64,000 nucleotides of DNA. Origin: Galeruca laticollis. Lineage: Eukaryota > Arthropoda > Insecta > Coleoptera > Chrysomelidae. Made by a program: the position numbers and the translations under genes. Below are positions 45,793 to 55,865 of the stretch, piece by piece (position 1 is the stretch's first letter; each line of letters starts with the position of its first letter). The notes under the pieces are model-generated. The model was given only the letters and a program-made list of their open reading frames with translations, was not told where the DNA came from and ran no database searches. The stretch is taken from positions 5,049,754 through 5,113,753 of the forward strand of contig OY998177.1 in the NCBI GenBank assembly GCA_963921935.1, in the 5' to 3' direction.

Positions 45793-47972
45793 TTATAAAT
45801 TGAGTAAAATAGACAGTTTTTTATTTTTCTTTGGCTGGAACTTAAAATCTCTTTTGCTAAATTTCAGCAAATAAAAAATCCTTAATCGGATGAACAATTT
45901 TTTTAAATATTCGTGAGGAAAGAGTTCACAAGGATGTGTAAATGTTGATATCATATATAAATTATTTCCAACTGAAGGGTTCGGCAAATATTTCTCTATG
46001 TTTGTGAAAAAAAGGCATTCTAAATTATAAATATATTGACAAAACGAGTCCTCGGGTGTTTTGAGCTTTCCAAATACTAAGTTCTTGTCATATGCTTTGT
46101 AATGAATAAACATATTGGTGAAGTCCAAAACTTGCGTATTTGTAGAAAATTGTTGACAAACATCACATGAATGAATTTTTAGACACTTACCAATAAGATA
46201 TCCAACCACATATTTAAATGCGTTTTGTTCTGGCAATGGATTTCGATGATAATCACAATTAGTGACTCTGAAATTTGCGGAAAATTGGTTAATGGCAATA
46301 GGAGTTTTAATAATCATAGATGTATTAGTGTTGGTCTGCGCCAAACAACATAATAAATTTTCAAACTGATCTTCACAATTCATGAAAGATGAATTGAAAA
46401 AGTTGATAAAAAATAATTTTTTAAATGCACGTGAAAACTGAATGGGGGTAGGGTTGGTAGCATTTCCACTTTGTTGTCTAATACTACCAAAAAAGTTTTC
46501 AAGACAGTCTTGATTTAGACGTCTTGTTGAAATAAATTTAAAAATTTTTGATTTTAAATATGCCCATATTTCTAACAAGGAATTAATTGTAATTTTCCAC
46601 CCTTTAATAAATTTGCAATGGTTTGTAATATTTCTCCCTGCAATGCTCATAACACTCATGTTATTTAATATTTTAATTGAATCATTTAAAAAATCAATTT
46701 GGTGTATTTCCCCGGAAAATTTTCTGTTATATAGTTTGACATTGTTCAATGAAGAAGAATTGAAAATATCAAACAATTTGTCAGCATGTGAAATAAGTGT
46801 GACTGTATCTGAAGCTTCTTGAGGTAAGCATTTTAACGATACATACGTTTCTAAGCTGGCTGCAACGGTAGCACTCAATACTTGAGTTGCAAATTTTACT
46901 CGCATTTTTTCAAAATTTGTAGGTTTTATATGCGATTCTGTAAGCTTTGGTGCTAAACGATTTCGAAGCATTTTATCTTTTTCATAAAATTGAACTATAT
47001 ATTTCCAGGATGTTTTTTTATTGTCCCAGCATATTTCATTAGTCAGCATATTATTTCTTATTGCCTTAATAAGATGTGGGGGATCGAAATAATAAAATAA
47101 TTTTTTTCCACCCAAAGTAAAACTTTGTTTTTGTGGAGTCACACCCAAATGTTCTGAAAGTTCTACAAAGTTTGAACCCATGTCAGAAATTAAAACAATA
47201 ACATCAAGACCAATATTCCCTAATTCTATTTAAAAAATGTCTAGCATTGCTTTTATTTGCAACACAGATACAGTTGTAGAAGTAAATGCATATCCTAATG
47301 GTTGTTTCCAATTATTTTTCAGTCCTCTAGCTATAATAACAAAAGCATTATTTGCTATATTATTGGTTCTATTTGTACCATCATCCTCAAACCCAATAAC
47401 ACAATCACGACCAAAGTTATAAAATAAATTACTTTTCAACGATATTTCATCTATTGTTAAAGCACAAATACGATCTTCAGCCTCCATATGGTCAATTTTT
47501 AATTTTAGTAAATCAAATAATTGTTTGTTGAAACCAGCAGTAAAATGTGCGTTTTCCGTGAATTTTTGTAAACTCCTTACAGATGGCAGTGAAAAAGAGT
47601 TTTGTAAATGTCTGTATGCCTTTGGCCCAAGAAAATATAAAGATAGAGAAAAATTTTTAAACTCGTTTGAAAACCTTTGACCTTTTGCAGTTCTGTTCAT
47701 ATTTCTTATTTGTGCTTTAACAAAATCTCTTAAGTGAGATGGTAGAAACTTATCACACAAAAGATTAAAATCTTCTACATTTAATTCTTTAGGTGCTGTG
47801 TATAGTGCGTCGATCTCTTTCATCAACATCTTATTTTCTGCCTTAAGTTCTTCAATTTTCCTTGCCATGGCAATTTTTCGAGGGCTGCTTGAAGACAAAC
47901 TTTGGGGAGTTTGGGTTTCAACAGGTGATGACTCTGGAAGTGGTATTAAAACTGGTAGAGTTGCTGGGTGCA
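45793..47972 (-). pseudogene. P-element-type transposase, main exon (catalytic), with one premature stop
   Basis: The exon starts after a TTTCTAG acceptor at 47973 and runs to the stop at 45793. A leucine-zipper-like segment (KIEELKAENKMLMKEIDAL) comes first. The P-type RNase H-like domain follows: CALTIDEISLKSN (first Asp), YAFTSTTVS, LISDMGSNF (second Asp), DPPHLIKAIRNN, and RLNQDCLENFFGSIR (the Glu). After this comes a Cys-rich part (YVVGYLIGKC...CDVC). One TAA at 47230-47232 interrupts an otherwise single frame; both sides are in phase. Spliced to the three THAP exons it gives exactly 851 codons. The enzyme would cut and paste the surrounding element. The stop makes this copy inactive unless it is an error. 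Confidence 0.85.
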
Positions 47973-48218
47973 CTAGAAAGATGAAATAAACTTATATATA
48001 GATGTTATTGCTGCTTACACTAAGTGTATGGAGACTTTCAAGAGTAGATATGAGATTATGTGTTAGTTCATGTCTTGCTTTAATTGGAAAATAAAACATT
48101 TATTATTTTAACGAAATTAACTGTCTCGACCCTTACTTCGTGGAATCTACTCATTTTACTGTTTTAAATGAAACTTACTATTTCTAGCTAATTCCACAGT
48201 ATATTGAAAACTTTTAAA

Positions 48219-48279
48219 AACTCTAAGAAAATTGACAATTGTTTCGATATAACATATCATCGTCAGAATGACAGAAGTT
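48219..48279 (-). ncRNA. Hammerhead ribozyme-like motif, left arm
   Basis: Exact inverted counterpart of 49752-49812, so it would fold from minus-strand transcripts. The core elements are the same as described for that copy. Confidence 0.6.
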
Positions 48280-48639
48280 GCATTTCATTTGATGCCTATT
48301 TGATGTTTGATAATTATTTTGGCCAGACCAAGAAGTTACCTACCTAGTGATTGACTTAATATATGTTAATAGAAAAAAGAAGAAGGTATGATATTACAAA
48401 TATTGAAGCTTAGATGTTACTAGCCCTATGGAGATATCCTGGATATCTTTTTCCAGTTAAGATCAGTATAACTGTGCAATGATATAGGAAACCAGGAAAA
48501 CTATATCTGCTGATCTTTACAATTATCACTTAAGAAGACAATTTAAAAGTGGAGAACTCCCTAGATTTATCTGTTCATTGACAACTTGATATTGTGGGTT
48601 TCTTAAGTGTCTTCTGATTTCTAACTCTTCCACCACATT

Positions 48640-49125
48640 AATAATTTACACCCAACAATTAAATTTACATTAGAAGTTGAAGAAAACAACTCAATCAATT
48701 TTCTTGATTTAAAAATTCAACGAGTTAATAATGTACTTGATTATTCAACTTACAGAAAACCAACACACACTGATGTAACTATTCCATACAGTTCCAACGA
48801 CCCCGTCTCACATAAGTTGGCAGCATATAATTCAATGATACATAGAGCATTTTCAGTTCCTATGAATAAATGCAATTTTGATAAAGAAATTAATACGATT
48901 AAACAAATAGCAACATCCAACGGTTATCCATTGCATATGATAAATAAGTTAATTAATAAAAAAGAGGAAAAAGTAGCATTAAAACTAATATTTCCAGAAC
49001 AAACTAATGAAATAAAAAATTATAAAACCATCACATATGCAGGTAATATTTCTAATAATATTTCAAAAATAATATCTTCAGCTATACAAATACAACAATT
49101 TCTTTTAAAACAGAGAGTAATGTGA
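48640..49125 (+). pseudogene. Penelope-like RT C-terminal region (truncated)
   Basis: The open sequence encodes FLDLKIQRVNN, DYSTYRKPTHTDVTIPYSSN, then HKLAAYNSMIHRAFSVPMNK. These match the segment after the catalytic fingers of Penelope RTs (FLDL and YRKPTHTD are family hallmarks). The RT catalytic YxDD box is absent, having been lost by 5' truncation. The frame ends at 49123-49125, and the downstream domain continues in another frame, implying a frame break at about 49095-49110. Confidence 0.75.
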
Positions 49126-49505
49126 GTAAAAAATTGTTAAATGTAAAAACAAAAATATCCCCATTAAAGAAGTCTGGTATATATAGACTTAAATGTCCAG
49201 AATGTAATGCTGTCTATTTGGGTCAAACCCTTAGAAATTTTGAGATCAGATACAGTGAGCATTTACGAGCATATAGATTAAAACAACCAGATAAATCACA
49301 CTACGCAAAACATCTACTTGACACCAAACATTCATTGACACCTAACACAGAACTAGAAGTGCTGCATATTTGTGATAAGAAGCAAGAACTGGATTTCCTT
49401 GAAGAGTTAGAAATCAGAAGACACTTAAGAAACCCACAATATCAAGTTGTCAATGAACAGATAAATCTAGGGAGTTCTCCACTTTTAAATTGTCTTCTTA
49501 AGTGA
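49122..49505 (+). CDS. GIY-YIG endonuclease domain of Penelope-like element
   Basis: A 127-codon frame. The nuclease starts SGIYRLKCPECNAVYLGQT, with GIY and the YLG variant of YIG about ten residues apart, preceded and followed by the CxxC of Penelope-type endonucleases. The conserved Arg (EIRYSEHLRAY), a His and the acidic LDFLEELEI follow. This enzyme nicks target DNA for target-primed reverse transcription. The upstream RT part is in another frame. The last ~100 bases lie in the right inverted arm. Confidence 0.85.
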   Translation: MSKKLLNVKTKISPLKKSGIYRLKCPECNAVYLGQTLRNFEIRYSEHLRAYRLKQPDKSHYAKHLLDTKHSLTPNTELEVLHICDKKQELDFLEELEIRRHLRNPQYQVVNEQINLGSSPLLNCLLK

Positions 49506-49751
49506 TAACTGTAAAGATCAGCAGATATAGTTTTCCTGGTTTCCTATATCATTGCACAGTTATACTGATCTTAACTGGAAAAAGATGTCCAGGATATCTC
49601 CATAGGGCTAGTAACATCTAAGCTTCAATATTTGTAATATCATACCTTCTTCTTTTTTCTATTAACATATATTAAGTCAATCACTAGGTAGGTAACTTCT
49701 TGGTCTTGCCAAAATAATTATTAAACATCAAGTAGGCATCAAATGGAATGA

Positions 49752-49812
49752 AACTTCTGTCATTCTGACGATGATATGTTATATCGAAACAATTGTCAAT
49801 TTTCTTAGAGTT
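49752..49812 (+). ncRNA. Hammerhead ribozyme-like motif, right arm
   Basis: Core CTGACGA (49765-49771), stem II GATAT/ATATC (49773-49777 and 49781-49785), GAA (49786-49788), a minimal 3-bp stem III ACA/TGT with a two-base loop, and the cleavage triplet GTC (49795-49797). Stem I pairs AAT with ATT next to the site and AGAGTT (49807-49812) with AACTTCT (49752-49758), with an internal loop between. One unpaired T (49772) at the base of stem II departs from the ideal. Hammerhead ribozymes with tiny stem III are known from Penelope-like elements. Confidence 0.65.
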
Positions 49813-50065
49813 TTTAAAAGTTTTCAATATACTGTGGAATTAGCTAGAAACAGTAAGTTTCATTTAAAACAGTATAATTTATCATTTTTATTGCTTTAAT
49901 GGAAGAAACATATATTATCATTTTTATAGTGAAATATTTGTGTATTATGACATATCGTAACCAAGGCAGTAGTATTCAATAATATTGTCTAAATCAGAAA
50001 AAAACCAAATAATAATGAATTAAAAATAGGAAAATTAGTTAATAATAGTCAAATTAGAACATTAC

Positions 50066-50149
50066 CTGTAATATCTTCAAGAATTTTAATTTTCTTTGAA
50101 GTGCATGGCAACTCGTCTTCATTTTTTCTTTTTGTTGGTGTAGGGATAG
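50066..50149 (-). CDS. P-type transposase, exon 3 (linker)
   Basis: An 84-nt exon between a TTCTTCAG acceptor (ending 50150) and a GTAATG donor (50065). It encodes a Lys- and Thr-rich linker (IPTPTKRKNEDELPCTSKKI), possibly a nuclear localisation signal. It begins and ends in phase 1, matching its neighbours. The next acceptor lies 2.09 kb away because the Penelope-like element occupies the intron. Confidence 0.75.
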
Positions 50150-50222
50150 CTGAAGAAAAATAACGAAATATGTAACATTCAAAAGTATTTAATATAAAAA
50201 TCCCACAATACTCAAAACTTAC

Positions 50223-50404
50223 CGGGCTCATGCTTGTTTTCGAAATCGTTAGGGACAGCTAATCCTAGTAAGGATAACCTCTGTGAGTTCACGAACATTT
50301 CTTTTGCAAAGTGGTCACTACAAATACGACGTGTTTTATTCAGATATCCACTGTCAACACCGACTAAATCCGTTCTGCCACAAGCTTGAATCCATAATTT
50401 GCAT
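50223..50404 (-). CDS. P-type transposase, exon 2 (second half of THAP domain)
   Basis: A 182-nt exon from a TTTTCAG acceptor to a GTAAG donor. It encodes CKLWIQACGRTDL, then YLNKTRRICSDHFAKEMFVN and LGLAVPNDF. This supplies the third Cys and the His of the C2CH THAP zinc site (C-S-D-H), the conserved Trp and the AVP motif. THAP domains bind the transposon ends. Confidence 0.85.
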
Positions 50405-50549
50405 CTGAAAATGTTACTTGTAATTAAATCAAATTAAGCTAATAGATCTTTCGTTATAAATACTTTGTTTAATTAAAGGACCCGTACATTTATACTCTAG
50501 TACTTTTACAAGGTGTATCAATCAATGACAAATTCAAATTAATACTTAC

Positions 50550-50656
50550 ATACTCTCATCCTTTGGAAATCGGAAGAACTTCATTTTTCTTTCCGAATAA
50601 AATTTATTTGGACAGTCTCTGTATGAACAATACACTCCGCCGTGATGTTTATTCAT
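50550..50656 (-). CDS. P-type transposase, exon 1 (start of THAP domain)
   Basis: ATG at 50656 opens MNKHHGGVYCSYRDCPNKFY, then KMKFFRFPKDES, to a perfect GTAAGT donor (50549). The first two zinc-binding cysteines (C-x4-C) and the FxFPKD motif are those of THAP domains. Phase 2 at the donor matches exon 2. All four exons total 2553 nt, an exact multiple of three, which supports the model. Confidence 0.85.
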
Positions 50657-50810
50657 TTTATAAGAATATTAGTCTATACCACTATATTTTTATAGTTAAT
50701 ATTACCACAACGCACAATCGATTAGTCAAATAACACAATTAATATCGCCGATTGAACACCTTCAAACAATTAAGCAGACAAAAATGGCGTTATGTATTTT
50801 GAGCCAAGTC

Positions 50811-50831
50811 CTAATCTGTGCCACAGATTAG
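50811..50831. repeat. Internal palindrome of the P-like terminal repeat start
   Basis: CTAATCTGTG, C, CACAGATTAG: two inverted copies of the first ten bases of the 30-bp terminal repeat, about 390 bp inside the right end. It could be a binding or regulatory site. The rest of 50657-51195 shows no gene. Confidence 0.6.
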
Positions 50832-51195
50832 AATTTGTGCCGTCACCGTTATTGTGCATGGTTGCCAAAGATATGATTTGTGAAAAAAAGTATATATTTA
50901 TGGTATGATTTTTATACATTATAATTTTTTAAATTGTATAATTCTTTTGATGTTAATAAAATTGATTTAAAACAAGTGATTGTCGAATATTTGTATCTCT
51001 ATAACTATCACACTTAACAATAATGCTTATAAAATATTTGACCAATGATCGTAAATTGAAGGAAATATTATGCAAATTGACAACCCTGTTGAAAAATTTC
51101 GCGCAGCGGCCCGAACGGAGTCGACATACGACGATGGACATTTAAATGGGTAAGTCTACCCATCTCTCTCTCTTTTTACTGTTCTCTGTCAAGCT

Positions 51196-51225
51196 TTCGT
51201 ATCTGTTCTTTCTCTAATCTGTGGT
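51196..51225. repeat. Right 30-bp terminal inverted repeat of the P-like element
   Basis: Exact reverse complement of 38662-38691. Confidence 0.75.
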
Positions 51226-51261
51226 ATAACTATAGATTAATTTCATCACGATTCACTGTAA

Positions 51262-52062
51262 TAGTATATTACGTAACGTGTGTTGTAAGAAGCATTTTAC
51301 GCACGAACGGAAAAGTTATGCACGAAGCCGCGTAGCGGCGAGTGTGTAATTCCGTGAGTGCGTAAAATGCGTTACAACACGAGTTACGTACTATACTTTA
51401 CCTACGACCCACATGTACTTGTGTTTAATAATATTATTAAGGTATTTAAAGTACAAGTAAAAACGTACATCCTCGATGCCCAGCCAAGTTTTATAAAAGT
51501 CGTTCCTCGATGCCCAGCCAAGCATTTTAGAAGTTCACCCTCGATGCCCAGCCAAGCATTTTAGAAGTTCACCCTCGATGCCCGGCCAAGTTTCGTAAAA
51601 GTCCGTACTAAGTAGTATTTATTTTTATTAAATATGTATGTAGAATTACCGGAATTGCATAAAATAGCGTATACACCTCTCGACTAAAGTGACATTAATC
51701 CCTTGGGTGGATTACTTCCCTCAGGAATCAAACACCAGCCGCGGGATTGAATGGGCCACTTTAGTCGCTTGGTGTATAATATACTATTGTTTACTAATAT
51801 GAGATACATTCAGACAGCTAAAAGATGCGGATTGAATGAAACGAAACCAATTATCATATAATTCCAAATAACTCTTATTATTAAATGCAATCTCATATCT
51901 AATAAATGTTATCTACGCCTATTGACAGTTGCTAAGTGGTTGCTATGGAAGCCGTGCGATTTACTTTACAGCCGTGCGTTTTGTTTTACCGTGCGTAATA
52001 GACGTCTTACATTGATTGCCGACTGTGTGTTTTTGACTACTTACATGGGAGGTCGTAGGTAA
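51262..52062. mobile_element. Hairpin-rich non-autonomous element
   Basis: It contains several nested structures: inverted arms of about 60 bp at 51268-51398 centred on GAAGCCGCGTAGCGGCGAG, an outer pair TTACCTACGACC (51398) and GGTCGTAGGTAA (52051), a four-copy direct repeat of about 34 bp built on CCTCGATGCCCAGCCAAG (51471-51590), and a hairpin at about 51668-51779 with CGACTAAAGTG/CACTTTAGTCG. No coding sequence. The frame 51358-51564 runs through the repeats. Confidence 0.6.
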
Positions 52063-52989
52063 AATAAAAAATATGCCTGAGAATTTCATTCACCTGTCAA
52101 ACTTCATATTTTAACAATTTAATACCATACTTTTTATTGTGTGTTACCATGGTTATTCTATTGCAGAAAAAATTATGATAATTTTTTGACATATTGTTTT
52201 TAACAACAAAATAAACTTGACAATGTTATCTAGCTGCTTTTCTGTGACAATGATAAAAAACGTTCACCTATACGGAGTAAAGCAAAATCAGTTCATGAAA
52301 ATTTCCTTCGAATATAACGCGGGCATTGATAATTATCGGTTATTTTAGGCAAATGTGCCTTCATGCAATTTGGAGTAAGCAAGCAGTGGACGTATTCTTT
52401 TGAGGAGTTGAAAGTATAGCTTCCTTGCTACCGATTAAAGATGATCTACATCTATAGCAAATGGAGATGTTTCAATTTTAATTTTCGAGAAATTCACTAC
52501 TTTGAGAATCAAATATTTAAAATTAACGAAAGTAATAAGAGCTCCTTTAAATGTCGCTTATTAAATTATAATCTGACACACTTCCACAATTGAAACAGTC
52601 AAAATTATATCCTCAAAGTAATATGTCTACTTACCAGTCACCCTGTATACCTATTTCGTATTAACGCGGCAATATACTGCGCATGTGGAAGCCCGAAAGC
52701 CAAAGTAGAATCAAAGAATATACCAACAACAACAAGAGAAAGCCGGCATAAATCGTTTGATGTTCTGGGGGCAAAATTTCGTGACCTTGTAAAACTGAAG
52801 TTGACATAAAGCTAATAATTTACACTGAGAAAAAGGTTAAAAAATCGTGAAGGTATATATTTTACAGGCAGAAAAAAATGTAAATCAAACATTCCAAAAT
52901 ATAATTGTTTACTAAGGTATTGTCAAAACATTATTCCGAGAAAGTATTAATTGTCAATGAAAAATGTAAGCATAAAAAACCTGTAATAT

Positions 52990-53740
52990 GGTCTTGTTAG
53001 CCCTATACAGCCTTTGGAGTGCCACAAGTTACCAATTTTGTAATTGAATATTGTTCAGGACATCTCACAGAAGAACCCTATTGATTTTCAGCTCACCAGA
53101 GCCAGTACAACGGATATGATACTTGAAGTACATTTTTGGAGAAATTTCAGTGTGTTAGCATAATACAGCCCCCGGAGTGTATATAAGTGACTGATTTTAT
53201 GATCGGATATTGCTCAGGGCGTCTCACATATGAACTCTATTAATTTTCAGCTTACTAGAGCCAGTACAAGGGGTGCTATGGTACTTATAGTACCAAATTT
53301 TAGTCATTTTTGGAAAAATTTCAGTTTTTTAGCACAATAGGTACAGCCTCTGGAGTGTCTTCAAGTGATCAATTTTATGATTGGACATTGTTCAGGACGT
53401 CATATACTCGTAGATGAACCTTATTAAGTTTCAGCTCATTGGAGATAGTATAACTGGTAATATGGCATTGCAAGTGCCACATTTTTGGAGAAATTTCGGG
53501 TTGTTAGCATGATACAGCCTCTGGAGTTAATACAATTGACCAATATTATAATTGGATATTTTTCAGTGTGTATCACAGATGAACCATATTGATTTTTAGC
53601 TCATTAGAGCGAGTACAACGGGTCCTATAAATCCATATATACTATATTTTTGGAGAGAGTTCGGTTTATTAGTACGATACAGCCTCCGAAGTGTATATAA
53701 GTGACAATTTTATAATAGGATATTGTTCAGTGTGTCTAAT
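52990..53740. repeat. ~168-bp satellite, inverted array
   Basis: About five monomers, marked by TACAGCCTCTGGAGTG-like blocks near 53006, 53165, 53345, 53514 and 53680. They are reverse complements of the monomers at 7.8-8.4 kb. The interval 52063-52989 holds no gene that I recognise. Confidence 0.8.
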
Positions 53741-54660
53741 AAATGTGGAAAAGTTTTTATCTTTAAAACAGTTATTTATTAAATAAATTAAACTCAATTT
53801 GTCGGTTAATAAAGTTAATTTAACGAGATGCTTGGGCTTAACAAATATTGTGAAAAATATGCTTCAGCATTTCTTTATACATAGTTTAAGTTTCTGTTTT
53901 TGAAGAAAAGTTTATTACTAAAAATAACATGCTATTGTTTAATCAAATTATTTTTATTTTCTTATATTTATATTGGAATTCATTATGTGTAAATATGTAT
54001 TTAAGTAGCAGTATGTGTAGGATAGGGTAGATATTAAAACCAATACAGTAATATAGATTATATATTTAGAATACCAGATTACAGAAGGAAAAAAATCAAT
54101 ATACATGATGGTATAAAATTACAATAATGTTGGTACTTAAATGCACAATTTGTATAATTTCCATGATATAATATAACAGTTACACTCTTCCAGATTCATA
54201 ATTCATTATTTCACACCTAGAGAAAATATTTTAATGTCTGCAACATAATGTGTATAAATGATCAATATATATTAAATAATAATAATAATACCTGACATTT
54301 ACAATTGTATAGGACAGTTAGATAAGTAAAATAGTCATATATTACTTTATTTATAATTGTACAATATTTCTTGCGGCACTAGATTAATTTTTTGTGATGG
54401 CTTCCAAAGGAGGACTTGTTTGCTTATGTTGTGGTTGTAGATGTCCCTCTAAAACTGGACAAGGATGATGTATTGGTAAACCAAACCAAAGTGTGTACTT
54501 GTCAAATCCATATTAAATGTACTGTTACTTTTTAGAGCTAAAATGTGGTTAAAAGCAGCTAATAGAGAGGATTTTGTTCAGAGACGTTTGCTTTTGTAGT
54601 GTGCCAAAAGTCATGCTTTGTGTTGAAGTCGAAGGAGATTGTAAAGGTACAGGTCGTAAC
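53741..54660. other. No gene recognised; probable 3' flank of the THAP gene
   Basis: AT-rich noncoding sequence. On the minus strand, AATAAA-like hexamers near 54345 could end the THAP-domain gene. A frame at 54549-54740 (minus) overlaps that gene's putative last exon in another phase. Confidence 0.4.
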
Positions 54661-54701
54661 TCAGTACTTCCCCCTAACATCCATTTTAAAAGGTTGATTA
54701 T
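54661..54701 (-). CDS. THAP-domain gene, putative last exon
   Basis: After a TTTTCAG acceptor (54702-54704) the phase inherited from exon 3 reads NQPFKMDVRGKY and stops. An alternative phase is open for about 60 codons (to 54549), so the true 3' end is uncertain. Confidence 0.4.
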
Positions 54702-55133
54702 CTGAAAAGGAAAATACAGGAAGGCTATATTAATGGACACAGAAGTGTATGAGTAGGTTTTATTATAGACAATGTGTTGTTTTATTCATCCCATACTTTA
54801 ATTTTCTAGTATCTATTTTACCAGAAGAATTCTCTTACACATTAATAGCATATCAGAGACTGATAGTTAATACTGCCACAAAGTGAACATGGGATAAATA
54901 AAAAAAACATTTCTCTATGATAACAAAATCATAAAAAATACTCTTTTATAACAAAACCAAGATTCTTTTAAGTGAGACACAGGTAGGCTGAACATTGTAT
55001 GTGAGACTTGTGTCTAGTTCAATTCACAATTGCAAACACTTAATTTTTTACTAACTTATCTAGTTATGAGAAAGCCATCCATTTTGATGTATATTGACTT
55101 ACAGAGGTGAATCTAAATAATAATTATATTTAC

Positions 55134-55219
55134 CAAGCAGCAGAGAAGCATCACCGTCACTTGTATGTATTGCAGCGGCTTGAGAGATGAATGTCGCTAT
55201 TACTGTAATGGTGTGGTAA
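55134..55219 (-). CDS. THAP-domain gene, exon 3
   Basis: An 86-nt exon from an ATTGCAG acceptor to a GTAAAT donor, encoding YHTITVIATFISQAAAIHTS and then an acidic end. Its phase fits the second reading frame of exon 2. No domain is recognised. Confidence 0.45.
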
Positions 55220-55403
55220 CTGCAATTAAAAAAGTAATTTTAGTAATCATTCCCTTACACAAATTCCATGAAGGTATTAATTCATCCTGTCGCAAAGTAT
55301 CAATTAATCCTGTCAGAAAGTATTAATTAATCCTGTGGCCAGGTGACAAAAAATAAATATTAATAACAGTGGATTGTAATGTCTAGTTAAATTTAATATT
55401 TAC

Positions 55404-55608
55404 CAGACTGAATAAGTATGTCCCTTGCATTTTAACCATGGAAATATGGCAGGGGCAGCTAGCTGAAACAAACGCTTGGAATATCCTCCTTTGGAAACAA
55501 TTTTTTTCTCAAAGTGAAGTTCACACAACCTATAAATTCTTTTGTAAAGCATATGTAGTCTTTCCAAACAAATCTCTACGGTTACAAACTTCCAACCATA
55601 ACTGTACC
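55404..55608 (-). pseudogene. THAP-domain gene, exon 2, with a frame break
   Basis: It starts after TTTTTAG in phase with exon 1 and reads VQLWLEVCNRRDLFGKTTY, the middle of a THAP domain with its conserved Trp and CxR. It then needs another frame to continue as RLCELHFEKKIVSK and AAPAIFPW, which gives the third Cys, the His and the A(V/A)P motif. The break lies at a short A run near 55547-55551. In the first frame a stop follows at once. So the gene is either a pseudogene or this is a one- or two-base sequence error. Confidence 0.6.
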
Positions 55609-55633
55609 CTAAAAAGTAAATAAAGGTAGGTAT

Positions 55634-55858
55634 GAAATTAACTGTCTCGACCCTTACTTCGTGGAATCTGCTCATATTAGTGTTTTAAATGAAACTCACG
55701 GCTTCTAGTTAATTCCACAATATAATAAAAGTTATTGAAAATTCTAAAAAATTGACAATTGTTTCTATAAATCAATATCATCGATGATATTGATTTATAG
55801 AAACAATTGTCAATTTTTTAGAATTTTCAATAACTTTTATTATATTGTGGAATGAACT
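55634..55858. repeat. Penelope-related palindrome containing half hammerhead motifs
   Basis: 55634-55706 matches the left border of the Penelope-like element at 48113. It is followed by a near-perfect palindrome with 76-bp arms (55707-55782 and 55783-55858) centred on ATCATCGATGAT. Each arm contains GAAACAATTGTCAATT, the stem III and cleavage-site half of the hammerhead motif, but lacks CTGA. The two halves are joined head to head through the stem II position. Confidence 0.8.
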
Positions 55859-55865
55859 AGAGGAA

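Larger units (their letters stand above)
48113..49874 (+). mobile_element. Penelope-like retroelement, 5'-truncated, with inverted arms
   Basis: Inverted arms of about 475-480 bp, 48157-48630 and about 49402-49874, flank the coding part. The left arm is a reverse-complement copy of the 3' end of the coding region plus the downstream sequence. The leftmost piece from 48113 (GAAATTAACTGTCTCGACCC) recurs at 55634. Partial copies in inverted arrangement and a GIY-YIG endonuclease are characteristic of Penelope-like elements. The insertion lies in the long intron (47973-50065) of the P-type transposase gene. Confidence 0.85.
38662..51225 (-). mobile_element. P-like DNA transposon, expanded by two nested retroelements
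   Basis: A perfect 30-bp inverted repeat bounds the region: ACCACAGATTAGAGAAAGAA continuing to CAGATACGAA at 38662-38691, with the exact reverse complement at 51196-51225. Inside, on the minus strand, is a P-type transposase gene with THAP exons. Subtracting the BEL/Pao insertion (about 6.35 kb) and the Penelope-like element (about 1.76 kb) leaves roughly 4.45 kb, reasonable for a P element with introns. The 10-bp start of the repeat also occurs as an internal palindrome at 50811-50831. I could not find a clean 8-bp target duplication. Confidence 0.7.

Noticed and set aside
48157..49874. Inverted arms considered as terminal inverted repeats of a DNA transposon
   Set aside because: The arms include the 3' end of a GIY-YIG/RT coding region, and the arrangement is that of Penelope-like elements. 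No transposase is enclosed.
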